A stretch of 64,000 nt of DNA from positions 248,001-312,000 of the forward strand of contig CAJJDP010000130.1 in assembly GCA_905182995.1 (NCBI GenBank). Direction: 5' to 3'. The notes below the pieces were generated by a model. It saw only the letters and a list, made by a program, of their open reading frames with translations, was not told the DNA's origin and did not search any database. Both the position numbers and the translations under genes were made by a program. The DNA comes from Paramecium octaurelia (lineage: Eukaryota; Ciliophora; Oligohymenophorea; Peniculida; Parameciidae). Shown piece by piece: positions 35,888 to 49,503 of this stretch (its first letter is position 1; every line of letters starts with the position of its first letter).

Positions 35888-37016
35888 ATGATACTTCAAT
35901 TCAAATGCGAAAGATTACATTATATTCTAAACACTCACTACATAGTGTCAGTATACAATGACAAGTTGACTATTGGGAACAAGGTAACCTATCTATCCTT
36001 ATATGAATTAGAGTCATCCCAAGTATGAGTATAAATTTACACTTGAAAATGTTTTGCACTGGTATGTGGACAACTTAAAGTTGCAGGCATTTGGGATTGA
36101 GTACAAGGGGGCAATCAAGTTTTTTAAAGCGAATAATAAAGATTTGGAATAGTTAAGAGGGTTGTGTAGATGTCTTCTATGTTTCGATAATATAGTGGAG
36201 CTTTACAAATAAATCGATATAAATGAGCCATCGAGATTATAGGATCAAATATCCCTTTAATTGTGCAGCATGAAGGTGATAAGCTAGTAGCAGTTGTTGA
36301 TAGAGGTTCCTATAGTTCGATAGTTGAATCATCACGGAATAATTTCATACCGTGAATGCTTTGAATATAAAAGCCAATATTATATTGTAACAGAATTTGT
36401 TGGAGGAATAACATTACAGAAATTCATAATTTAAAACCCTAAGTTGAGTCATCTCTAATGCAGAGCCATAATACTTGTAAGTGTTCTTGTTTTATGAAAG
36501 CAACTGCTCAAGGCTGTAAAATATTTGCATGAACATTACGTCATACATGCGACAATCGATATTAGCCATATTGTCTACAAATCAGATTTTATCAAAATTA
36601 TTGATTTTTCAGAAGCCAAACAAACTAGTAAAATAGATGATAAGGATATCAAGAATTGTGGTCGTATTTTGTTCTATCTGTATGAATTATCCTCATCTTA
36701 ATTTAGGTACACTGGCAAAGAGTACAACGACAAGGATCTGGAACTAAATTACAAGACTCTTTAGAGTGCTTAGACTCCCAAATTGGCTTAGGAACTCATT
36801 TTTATTATGATTTCTGATAACAATGTAACGGTGCCTCTGATTTTGGAGCATCCGTATTTCTCATTTTCTTTGGATGCTGAGGAGAGGAAGAGAAGATTCC
36901 AAAAGTTTTAGCGAGTGTAGAGGTCGACTTCAGAAATGGATGAGAGTGATGCTATTTCTCAGAGCATACCAGAATTGTAAACAAATAAAAGTAAATCATT
37001 AAGATAATTGATGTGA
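35888..37016 (+). CDS. Protein kinase-like pseudokinase, 358 aa
   Basis: A kinase fold is visible: HHGIISYRECFEYKSQYYIV then TEFVGGITLQKFI (hinge), ILQLLKAVKYLHEHYVIHAT (helix E and catalytic-loop position), FIKIIDFSEAKQ (DFG position), a C-lobe and LEHPYFSF. Catalytic residues are missing: the HRD motif reads HATID, DFG reads DFS, and no Gly-rich loop is evident. It therefore probably cannot phosphorylate and may act as a scaffold or regulator. Introns at 35984-36011 and 36477-36500 (the latter ends AAG). Spliced length 359 codons. Tail Ser/Arg/Gln-rich. Confidence 0.75.
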
Positions 37017-37061
37017 AAAGTATTTTATTATTATTATTATCAAATATTAAATTATTTATTA

Positions 37062-37415
37062 ATGTAAGCCGAATAACAGTACCCCTAAATAGATGTTAAG
37101 GAATTCAAGGCATTTGCTGTTTGGAGGTGGAAAGCTGAACAAGTAAGCAAAATCAATATATTTTTATAGTTAAATCAAAATTGTTGTTCATGCAAAAAAT
37201 TGATGACTGAACCATGCATCGATTGCGAAGTGAATGACTAGAATGATGATCAACAAAAATGCATTGCTGTTTAGAGTGGAAATTGCGGTCATGCATTACA
37301 TCAACATTGCATACGAAAATGGATTCAAACCAAAAGTCAGGGTGGCACATCAGGCACCTGTCCAATGTGTGACTTAATTTGGGAAATCACAAATGAAGTT
37401 GAATTATAGAATTGA
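37062..37415 (+). CDS. RING-H2 protein of RBX1/APC11 type, 108 aa
   Basis: Catalytic RING subunit of cullin-RING or APC/C ubiquitin ligases, recruiting the E2. The N-terminus EFKAFAVWRWKAEQ matches the beta-strand that inserts into the cullin. Zinc ligands: CCSCKK, CIDCE, CGHALHQHC and CPMC. The last ligand is Cys as in APC11 and RBX2, where RBX1 has Asp, and an extended loop before CPMC also recalls APC11. One intron at 37143-37169; 109 codons. The exact complex (SCF-type or APC/C) is undecided. Confidence 0.85.
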
Positions 37416-37653
37416 CATTCTTAGAATCAATATAATTTTACAATTTTTATTTTAAATATCTTGTATTTTTTAATACTACTAAGAGATATATCATTTACAA
37501 ATACTTAGATGAGCACAAACTTTAGTGACTTATTCCAACATTCTTTTACACCAAAACTAAATCGGATTAATAGAGTGGGATATTTACTCACACATATAAA
37601 CATGCTCAGATCATTTATTAACAATATTAATTAAAATAAAATTCAAATTTTTC

Positions 37654-38215
37654 ATGAACAGAAATAAGTAACAACCTCAAAGACAAACTGCCCCTTAAAG
37701 AAAAGCTCGTTCTGAACTTAATGAAGAATAGAAGCAAGAGATCAAGGAGGCCTTTGATTTATTTGATACCGATGGCACAGGATATATTGATGTCAAAGGT
37801 ACCATGTAAATTCATATTTTTTAGAACTCAAGGTGGCAATGCGAGCTTTGGGCTTTGAAACCAAAAAGGAAGAAGTCAAACAGATGATTAAGGAGGTTGA
37901 TCGTGAAGGCAAAGGAGTAATTGAATTTCCTGATTTTCTCGAATTAATGACCGTCAAAATGGTAAGATGGTTAATAACTATTGACAGGGTGAAAGAGATC
38001 CAAGAGAAGAGATGCTGAAAGCATTCCGTTTATTTGATGATGACAACACTGGAAAAATAACATTAAGAAATTTAAAAAGAGTTGCAAGAGAATTAGGAGA
38101 AACAATGTCCGACGATGAATTATAAGAGATGATTGATGAAGCTGATCGAGATGGCGACGGAGAAATAAGTGAGGAAGACTTTATTAGAATAATGAAGAAG
38201 ACCAACTTATTTTGA
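37654..38215 (+). CDS. Centrin, 169 aa
   Basis: An EF-hand Ca2+ protein of basal bodies and the infraciliary lattice. Four EF-hands: [17 protein letters not shown] (canonical), [16 protein letters not shown] (degenerate loop), [20 protein letters not shown], and [18 protein letters not shown] (canonical). The C-terminal end is KKTNLF. The basic N-terminus of about 25 residues is usual for centrins. Introns at 37799-37824 and 37962-37987; 170 codons after splicing, stop 38213-38215. The SHIPPO gene starts only 29 bp downstream on the same strand. Confidence 0.96.
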
Positions 38216-38244
38216 AAATTAGTTAATATAATTATATAATAATC

Positions 38245-40177
38245 ATGGCATTTGTATATTAGGCTTAACGAGATCTCAACCAATTATTGACATCTGTCCC
38301 ACCTAATGTACTAATCATTAACCTACTTATAATAGGTGGGTCCAGGTTCCTATGGGAAACAAAAGAAAAAGCTAATCAAACAATCTGTAGCTCCTTTCAA
38401 TACACAATCTACCAGACTAGATCCATCGAAAAACTCTTCATTTCCAGGTCCTGGGAGTTATAGTGTGAATTTGGCTAATGCAGGGTACAAAACTAATTAA
38501 ATAGCAGGTAGAAAGTGCTACTTCAATCCAATCAATCAGAACTTAAGATTCTCGAAATCCACAAATAACAGTCAGTTTTTGCATCCAAATGTAAGCGCTT
38601 TTAAGAAGTTAATACAAGCGATACTCCAGGGTAGTGTCTTGTATTTGATATCTTAGTCCTGGCTCATACAAACCAGAAGCATTTTAACGACAACATTACC
38701 AAAAGGGATCATCTGAGTATTTTATTGAGTCACTGTTGAAATTGAATAGAAATAAGTCAATACCATCAATCCCATCCAATGAATAAGCATATGGTTACGT
38801 TGAAAGTGGAAGTATGCGTACAATAATCTATTTAATATAAATTAGCACTGTAATTAAATAAGAGTCCCCAAGAAATCATTTCAGGATTAAAGAATGATTC
38901 AGTGGGACCTGGTCACTATGATCTTAAGAACTCTTTCGATTTAAATAAAGAGAAGGGTCACAATTGGCATTCCTCTAAACAACCAAAACTTGCTCCTGTA
39001 GTTTCTAAAGATTAAAGAACGATAGTTGGACCAGGAGCGTATGCTATCGAAAATGAGAGTCAACCCTTATATAAATTGTTGCCGTCAGGATCGTTTCAAT
39101 CCAATTCGTCCAGATTCAATAATTTGGACAAGGGACAAAGAAGCAAAGAAATCCTTAGACTTTAATTTGAGAAAAAGAAATCAAAATTGCTACAAGATTC
39201 ATAATTTGAAGATTTGAAAGATGAATAATTTGATATCTCTCAAGTATGTCTATTTAACATATTAGAATGATGGTCCTGGTCCAGGATATTACTTTAAAGA
39301 TCATAGTACTATTTCGACCAAATCCACTTCTAAATTGGAAACGCAATGTTTTGGATCAAAATTAAAAAGATTTCAAAGTGATTCAAATTAAATTACTGTT
39401 GGTCCTGGAGACTATAAAATTGAAACTTAATTGTCAAATAGCAGTCTTGCATTAAAGCAACCACCCTTCTTATCCTCTAATACTCGATTTGAATAACAAC
39501 ATTTCAATAGGAGGATTGGCCCACAATCTTATCACATTAATAAAAGTGTAAGACAATTAGATATTTCATCTAGTTGGAATATGACCTGATAAAAAAGCTC
39601 GAAAGATCTCCTGTCGGTAAATTTGGATAGAATTAACCTAGATTTGTGAATGATCAAAGTAAAGAAGAACTGCCTGGTCCAGGATTCTATGACTATTTAT
39701 TGTAATCCACTTAACAAGGAGCTCAAACTATGTTTAAGTCTTAAACCAAGAGGATTGATCCAACCCTATTAAATAAATCAGAAATACCAGCTCCTAGTTA
39801 ATACAACCCCAGAAATCACACAATCGAATATAACATAAAGAAAGAAGTAGACGATCTTGACTTCGAAATCAATAGACCTCCGTTTTAATCTTCAGCACCT
39901 CGATTTAAAAGTAATGCTGATGTCAAAATTGATGAATTGGATGAAGATATTTACTTGAAAAAATAGAATCAAAAAAAAGAAGAACACAAGATTCCATATA
40001 AATAGAAATAGGCACCACCTCCGTTTAATGTGCAAGTACTTGTAATGACAACTGTTTTTATAGGAAAAACGATTTTAATATGGTAAACTAACTGTTCAAT
40101 CTCCTGGTCCTGGGGAATATAATGAGTCTACTCCATGGGACAAACCATCATTCAATGTTTAATATTCTTAATTTTGA
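38245..40177 (+). CDS. SHIPPO/STPGR-repeat protein (ODF3-like), 580 aa
   Basis: Has repeated Pro-Gly-Pro-Gly-x-Tyr units spaced along the chain: FPGPGSYSV, DTPGPGSYKP, VGPGHYDL, VGPGAYAI, DGPGPGYYF, VGPGDYKI, LPGPGFYDY and QSPGPGEYN, usually preceded by SxFASKCKRF-like segments. Such proteins (ODF3, CIMAP family) are microtubule-inner or outer-dense-fibre proteins of cilia. Seven introns: 38308-38335, 38508-38539, 38631-38656, 38818-38845, 39244-39265, 39548-39573, 40036-40063. Spliced length 581 codons. The last 82 bases overlap the 3' end of the opposite-strand coiled-coil gene. Confidence 0.9.
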
Positions 40178-41298
40178 GTAGATGACAATAAATATATATA
40201 AACGATATCATTTCTTAAAAAATCTATATCCTGATCTTGTGTGTTGATGAGCCTTTCTGGATTAGGGAATGCTTTCTGTAATTTTAAATTATTTGGAAAG
40301 AGAAACACTCGCTTATTGTGATCGATGAGTTTGAATACTACATAGAGGGAATGATGATACTTGAGTTTTGATTGAAGTTCTGCTGCATGTGGTGAATTCA
40401 TAGTGTAGATGTGAGCAGGACTGAGCATTTTAGATAGAGGATCCTTGATTACTCTATGGGTGGATGGACCATTTTGAGTGAGCAACTGTTCATCTTTAAA
40501 CATTTTAGGAGATAGATGAAATGTTTGTTTGTTTTTTGAAGTTCTTGATATAATCTACTTGATAGTCTATTGACTCACTCCAAATGGAATTCTGTTAAAT
40601 GTTTTTGGTGAATGCAATTGAATGTGGGATTATACTTTAGGTTTTTGCTTTTCTGCTAAGAAGTGAATAAATTTCTGTAATTATTCTTCTTCCCTATTAG
40701 AAGGTAGAAATATTAATTCTCCGGTGTTAATCTAAAGCCCTTCTAATTTGTTATTAATTGCCTCTATTGTTGTAGATTTATCAACGAGATCTTGGAGTAG
40801 TTTGCTATAGACTTGTTCTTGAACTTTAGGAGAAGTAGGTTTGAGTTCTTCTGGTTAATCGCCAGCAATTGCTTTTTTGGGTTTGTTAGGATTTTTGCGA
40901 TTTTCCTCTTCAATAATTCGTTTTATGCGATAATATTCGACTCGTCTTTTCTTGTCATGATAACTAACTTATGTATAATCCTGAGATACTTGCTCATAAT
41001 ATTGCTTATTTTATGCATAAAGAATCTTGGAATCTCATTGTGATATTTGTAGTACTCAGTAAATAACTGAAGTTTATCCCTCAATTCATCTAACAATTTT
41101 TGTTTAATTTATACTGGCAAAATAGAACCGTCTCAGATATTCCTGATTCTCATTATACGCTAGAGCCTAGTAAAACTCTATCACCTCTTTTGTTCTGGCT
41201 GAATTTACAAAATCATTCAGAGTCCTAGAGTAATAATAGGATTGACAATTGGAGTATTTCTTCTGGAGCAGTATCTGAACATTGTACTAATTTGCCAT
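40096..41298 (-). CDS. Conserved coiled-coil protein, 383 aa, unknown function
   Basis: ATG 41298 (MANQYNVQILLQKKY), introns 41090-41114 and 40964-40989, 384 codons to TGA 40096-40098. The central block has FANELRDKLQLFTEYYKYHN then EIPRFFMHKISNIMSNYHDK, with KRRVEYYRIKRIIEEENRK after it, and looks strongly conserved. A Pro/Gln linker follows, then helices. The stop lies inside the last exon of the convergent SHIPPO gene, an antisense overlap of 82 bp. With TAA and TAG recoded, such overlaps are easy to create; a 3' intron avoiding it was not found. Confidence 0.75.
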
Positions 41299-41375
41299 CA
41301 GATATTTAAGTTATGATATTCAATTTAATATAATTTAATCATTGCATATAGGATAGATCAAATAAAAATAGTAAT

Positions 41376-42271
41376 TCAATGGAAACCTAATTTATACCAC
41401 ATCTGTCTTAAATCGTCCTTTGTTTTCGTCTTTATTTCCTAAGCAATCTCAGTCCATTTCATGATAGAATTGAATGAGTTCGGAATCTAAACTAGCGATT
41501 TGAGAATATCGAATGTCTCTCTATCAAAATCATTCATCTTTCTGAAATTTAAACAAAACTTAGTTTCAGTGAACTGACTCCCAAATCTAGTCTGAAGTAC
41601 TGAATCATAATCCGAAATCAGAAGAATTTGCTTTGTGATGTTCTGAGCCTGCTTCATTAATATTAAGAATTCTCCTATTTTGTTCTGATATTGTCAGGTG
41701 TCCGATTAAAATGCTTACTGATTTCCCTCCACTTTCTTCCGTATTATTAGACATACTTAATCAAATCTGCCTCTTCATTCTAACTCCAATAGCCATGTCG
41801 GTTGTTGCTATCATATTTCCTGCGAATCAACTTATAAATTGAATCAACACTTCTATTGGGTATTTATTTTGCAATAGTGAGCCATATCTTAGAGAGTCCA
41901 AACGACTTTAACTCAATGTACTCCTATAGATCCTAATTACTGAGATTGTTTTACAATAGATATTCATTGACAACCTTCATAATGCAGTCTACCTCTTGTT
42001 TTGAAAACCTCCCTTCCTTCATTTCTGAGTGATTAACACGGCAATCTAGCCTTTTGTGCCAAGATCTACTTTTACATCGTCGAATTCTATTTTAATCAAT
42101 TTGTTGTTCTATATTTTACTAGTCTTATTATGCTTATGGAATGGCATCAACATTTGAAAGATTATTTTGACTCAATTAATGTTCCCTTGAACTGATATGA
42201 TCCTCGTATTAATTTTAAAGGGATTGTTGCTAATTTCTAAGCTTAATAGTTTGTTTTTGAATTTTTTTCAT
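41376..42271 (-). CDS. Myb/SANT-repeat DNA-binding protein, about 298 aa, one frameshift
   Basis: Three Myb-like units: LSKIWLTIAKQIPNRSVDSI then YKLIRRKY; HGYWSQNEEADLIKYVQQYG then RKWREISKHFNRTPDNIRTK; and SIMKWTEIAQEIKTKTKDDL then RQMWYKLGF. An N-terminal Gln-rich and basic region precedes. The layout resembles REB1/TTF1-type factors. The frame breaks after DNIRTK, near 41678-41686: one extra A in ACAAAATAGG would rejoin it. The total length (896 nt) is exactly one base short of a multiple of three and no intron was found. It may be a base-calling indel or a recent frameshift. It diverges from acyl-CoA oxidase over only 55 bp. Confidence 0.7.
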
Positions 42272-42326
42272 ATTATAGTTAAAATAAATTGTTTGACTGA
42301 ATAATTATTTCAATTACGCACTAAAC

Positions 42327-44378
42327 ATGCATCCTACAACACAATTACTAGAAAATGCAAGAGAACGCGTAACATTTCCAGTTGGAGAATTAACAAAGCT
42401 CCTTTATGTTAATGATGAGATATATGAGACATTTATGAAGGCTCAAAAGATAATAGCAAATGAGCCTACCATTCGCAATCATCCAGATTATCACAATTGG
42501 AGTCGCAAGCAATAAATCATAAAGTCCTATGAGAAATTGAGGATTATGCATTAGCATTTCAATTTGGCTAATGCTGTCCACTGGGCTCCCCTTCTGAGCA
42601 TCTTCTAAGGAACAACACCAACAGCAGTATCCTTTGCAATGACAGTGCCTGCCTTGAGATTTCTGGGAACAGACGAGCAATTCAACTTATGGGGACCCAA
42701 ATTCCTGACCATGGAGATCGTTGCCGCCTATGCCTAGACAGAGATTGGTCATGGAAGTGACGTGCAGAATTTGGAAACTACCGCCACTTATGATCCTTAG
42801 AGCAATGACTTTGTTCTTCACACTCCGGCGGTATCAGCAGTTAAATGTAAGCGGCTATGGAAATCTATCTAGTTTGGCCTGGAGAATTAGGCTTTTTATC
42901 CAATTATGCGCTGGTCTATGCCAAGCTCATTTTCAATGGCAAGAACAAGGGAGTCCACCCTTTCATGGTGTAAATCAGAGACAATTCCACTCATAAACCC
43001 TTAAGAGGAGTGACAGTCGGGGACATCGGGCCAAAATTAGGTTATACAACAAAGGACAATGGATATTTGGCATTTGACAATTACAGAATCCCTTTGAATA
43101 GCATGTTGGCTAGATATGTAAGGATAGAGAATGGTCAATTCTCAAGACACGGAAATGAGAAGGTAAAAATAAGAATGAATTTATACTTAGATATCCTATG
43201 CATCAATGATGGTGTCTAGATAATTGATTATTTTCATTTATCCAAGAATGGCTGCTCAAGCTCTGACAGTTGCAATCAGGTACTCTATTACCAGACAGCA
43301 ATTCACAAACGACAAGAGAGAGGAGAATTCAGTGATTGAATATTAGACTTAATAGGACAAGTTGTTACCAAGATTAGCCACTTGCTACGGAATGATTTTC
43401 GCAGGAATTAGAATAATGCAATTGGTTGATGACAATTTCCACAGAGTCTAAAAGAAGGACTTCAGTACTCTCCAGTAGTCACATGCCATCCTAAGGTATT
43501 CTTCAAAATATAATAACATTAAGTGCAGTGAAGGCCTTCTCCTCATAATGGGTCGTAGATACAACAGAATGGTGCAGATTATCTTGTGGTGGCCATGGTT
43601 ATGCTCATTATTCTGGCATTCCCGCAGTCTATTTTGATACTGCTCCTAATGTTACACTAGAGGGAGAGAACTAAGTGATGTATCTGCAAGTGTCTAGGTA
43701 CTTGCTCAAGGTGTTATAATATGCAGAAAAGACTCCAGAGAAAGTACCATTTTACTTCACCTTTGTATTACACATCAAAGAGACTTTAGCAAATAAAGAT
43801 TTGAGTATTTATTACCACAACGTATTCTAGACACTTCATTAGGACATTGGCTTAAGTTAACTCTGACAATCCAATTGATCCAAGTTGGTAAAAGAATCAA
43901 GGACTTAATGAATACAGGCAAGACATTCCAACAAATCTGGAATGAACATGTTGGTATCCATTTGTTGTCTCTTGCTTAAAGATATGCTGAATATTTCATC
44001 TATCTTGTCTTTCAGGAGTATATTGCAAATGCTAATCCTTCTGTTAAAGAGATATTGCAATAACTTTGTGACTTATACTGTGTATAAACCATACTGGACA
44101 ATCCAAATACACTCATTGAGTCCGGCTAAATTACACAAGAATAATTGAAATCCTTTAATGAATTGAAAATTGAATTGTTTGCTAAAATTAAACCATAGGC
44201 AATTGGGTTGGTTGAAGCATTCAATTTTAATGACAATGCTCTAAGAACTTGTATTGGGTGTCATGATGGAAAACCATATGAATATATCTATGATTGGGCA
44301 ACAAAGGAGAATTCAGTCAATAAGGTACCATAAGCAGTAATTGATTTAATGGGCACAAAAATCAAAGCAAAATTATGA
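42327..44378 (+). CDS. Acyl-CoA oxidase, peroxisomal, 644 aa
   Basis: The FAD enzyme of the first step of peroxisomal beta-oxidation: acyl-CoA + O2 gives enoyl-CoA + H2O2. Seen here: AQTEIGHGSDVQNLETTATY (FAD/substrate region), FWPGELGFLSNYALVYAKL, VGDIGPKLGYTTKDNGYLAF, AIRYSITRQQF, and WCRLSCGGHGYAHYSGIP in the C-terminal domain. The protein ends ...KIKAKL; AKL fits a PTS1 peroxisome-targeting signal. Introns at 42847-42872, 43163-43190, 43496-43523, 43822-43856, two of them ending AAG. Spliced length 645 codons, close to known acyl-CoA oxidases. Start 42327, stop 44376-44378. Confidence 0.95.
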
Positions 44379-44500
44379 TATTAATAATATATTAAATTAA
44401 TAAAATGGTGAGATATAATAAACAATTTTAAATATCTTCATTATTTCAAAGTATTGAAGAGTGATTTGATTGAATAAAATAACACATAAATAGAAACAAA

Positions 44501-47210
<2,710 letters not shown>

Positions 47211-47285
47211 CCCTTTTTAATTACTTTATTAATATCGATTAATATTCAATCCATCCCAAATATAAATATTCCCGCACTACTTATT

Positions 47286-47293
47286 TTTGGCGC
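47286..47293 (+). promoter_or_regulatory. E2F/DP-like site TTTGGCGC
   Basis: An exact match to the E2F consensus TTTSSCGC, 76 bp upstream of the MCM2 start, in a genome where GC-rich octamers are rare. In animals, plants and ciliates with E2F/DP factors, MCM genes are classic targets. Functional binding here is inferred. Confidence 0.5.
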
Positions 47294-47364
47294 AATTCTG
47301 TCCCAATTTCTTTTACTATTAAAATTACAGAAATCTATCTCATTTTTATAATTTTACATCACTC

Positions 47365-47466
47365 TCAACACTCCCTCACTTCACTCCGCACATTAAATCC
47401 CCCCCTTTATTTCCCTTACTCATCCCCTCCAACCTCCTTCCAAACATCGCCTTATATGTCCTGCAT
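47365..47466 (-). other. Possible micro-ORF, 33 codons
   Basis: Minus-strand frame ATG 47466 to TGA 47365-47367 reading MQDIQGDVWKEVGGDEQGKQ and ending SEVREC. It lies in the C/T-rich (purine-rich on this strand) block between MCM2 and kinesin. Composition is closer to coding than to spacer DNA, but no family match is known to me. Confidence 0.2.
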
Positions 47467-47601
47467 CTACCCTCCCTCATTCACTGTGCAATATCGATGT
47501 TCTCGTTCAAAATGCAATTGGATTGGTGCTGTTAACGGAGGATTATTAATTTCTAGAAAGTCATTCGATCTAATTTTTATCGTTAATCCATAATTTAAAA
47601 T

Positions 47602-49269
47602 ATGAGTGATAATATATTAGTATATTTGAAAGTCAAACCAGATTAGGAAGAGGAAGGAGGACTCAACATTCAAGATAATACCGTCAAGGTTATCTCGCAA
47701 TCATCCTTTGAGGAGAAGACTTATCAATTCAATGCCATCTTTCAAGAGAACCACGAATTGCATTAACATTGCATTCCGATCATCGACCAAGCGATTAGAA
47801 ATCAATAGAATGCTTGCATCATCACTTACGGATAAACTCAGAGTGGGAAGTCTCATGCCTTAGGGTTTTCACTCTACAACGAAGGATTACTGCATTCCTT
47901 CCTCCAATATCTGTTTGAACAAATGCAAATACAATAAGTGTCCATCTCAATGCTCTAATTATACATGCAATCAGCTATTGATTTATTGAGTCAAGACAAA
48001 TCTCTCAAAGAGTTGAGAATAAGAAATAAGCAGAATGAAACTTATGTTGAAAATCTGACTGAGGTACTTGCTCAAAATTATCAAGAATCCTTACTTATCT
48101 GCTAAGAAGGAATCTAAAAAACTCAATTCTCTAAATTACATACCATCCTAACACTCAAAGTCATGAAATCTAAAATTCAATTCGTTGAAATTTTGGGCAA
48201 CAACTCCATCAACGCTAAATCTCCCCAATCTAGCAACTGCATCACTGCTCTGTTCAAAGTTTTCAGTGCCCTACTCAAACAACAAGGAACTTAATCATAA
48301 GTATTTATTCCTTTTCGAGATTCTAGTTTGACTATGCTTCTCAAAAATTCATTAACACCCCCCTCTAAAATAATTGTCATTGGCACTATCCTCCCCAAAA
48401 ACTCTATTGAAACTAGCTAAACTATCAAAGCACTCTCCTCATGCACTAAAGTATTCCAACCCCAAGACAATCCCAATAACACCACATATCATAACAATGC
48501 CACCAAGGCCAGAAGCGTAACACCAACAATCACTAAACAAAAACCCTAAGACATTGTTATCAATAATGGATAATAGCAATAACAATAACAACACAACAAC
48601 TTAACAAATCAAATATAATACAAAGAGTTAAGTGAATATTTATTAAAACTATTGACCAAGATCAATTCCCATGCTTGCAAACTTATCAATTAGGAATGCT
48701 TACAACATATCGATATCAATTAGAATCTAGATAAGATCATCTCATAGGTGTAATAAGTCTCACATTAGTTATTGTAAGTCATCAATGGTAAAATTAACTC
48801 GTAAGTCAATCAGACCAAAACCGATGGCTGGCAAAAGGCCCTCAAATTTTTATACCATACTTATGAGGAAGAAATTTAACGCGAAGATAAATTGCTTAAG
48901 GAAAAACTGCTTTACATCATCAACGAAGAAGAACAGTATGATCTGGACAGTCTGAGAAAAATATTATTTCCTCCGAAGTAGGAGTATACTAATACCTTGT
49001 TTAAAACACTTACGACTTTGAGAAAATATACAAACACCATTCAAATCCCGCTTAGTCGAGAAAATTACAGGAATCAGTTGACCAACGACATCATGTAGAA
49101 GGAGTTGGGAGTGATGAGCAATCAGAATTACGAGTCAAGTGGGAAACAAGAGTTGACTAGTGTACAATTAATTATTATAATATAGTTCCAAAGTTACACC
49201 GAGAATTTGATGAGCAAATTTAAATGGCAAAGTGCCCAGAAGTAGGACTATTACGGATACCAACCCTGA
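47602..49269 (+). CDS. Divergent kinesin-like motor, 555 aa
   Basis: A single exon. The N-terminal motor-like domain has the P-loop TYGQTQSGKSHA (consensus GQTGSGKT) and, near its end, FRDSSLTMLLKNSL with IVIGTILP, both characteristic of kinesins. Switch I (NxxSSRSH) is reduced to FSKLHTILTLKV, and switch II (DLAGSE) reads EILGNNS. The motor is also compact, about 310 residues. The C-terminal half is helical and Gln-rich (KSLKEL-, KINSHACKLINQECLQHI-type helices). ATPase or motility function is doubtful; it may bind microtubules without walking. Stop 49267-49269. Confidence 0.8.
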
Positions 49270-49503
49270 GTGAGGCAATTTTGAAATTTAAATATTTTTT
49301 ACTTAATCATTTCTAATCAAAGTGGATATACACACATTTTATATACAATTTCACATTATTTTGAAGTAGGAAAATTTGATCAACAGAATCTTTTTGTTGT
49401 CAATATATTATTATTAATAAATAAAATTTTGATTTGCTATGTTAATATTATTTCTTGTATTTAACTTAATTGAATTATTTTTTAAAGATTAATTATTAAA
49501 TAA

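Larger units (their letters stand above)
47211..47601. other. Divergent promoter of MCM2 and a kinesin, C/T-rich
   Basis: 391 bp between divergent starts. Unlike other spacers here, 47355-47475 is strongly C/T-biased on the plus strand. It holds an E2F-like motif and a short minus-strand reading frame (see separate entries). The kinesin frame also stays open upstream through this region, with in-frame ATGs at 47497 and 47512, so a longer kinesin N-terminus is possible. Confidence 0.5.

Noticed and set aside
40900-41000. A second frameshift in the coiled-coil gene
   Set aside because: A 26-nt GTA...TAG intron at 40964-40989 restores the frame and a conserved-looking protein block.
41298-42271. 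A single long gene covering both the Myb and the coiled-coil regions
   Set aside because: The Myb frame ends in TGA at 41376-41378 and a clean ATG opens the next gene at 41298.
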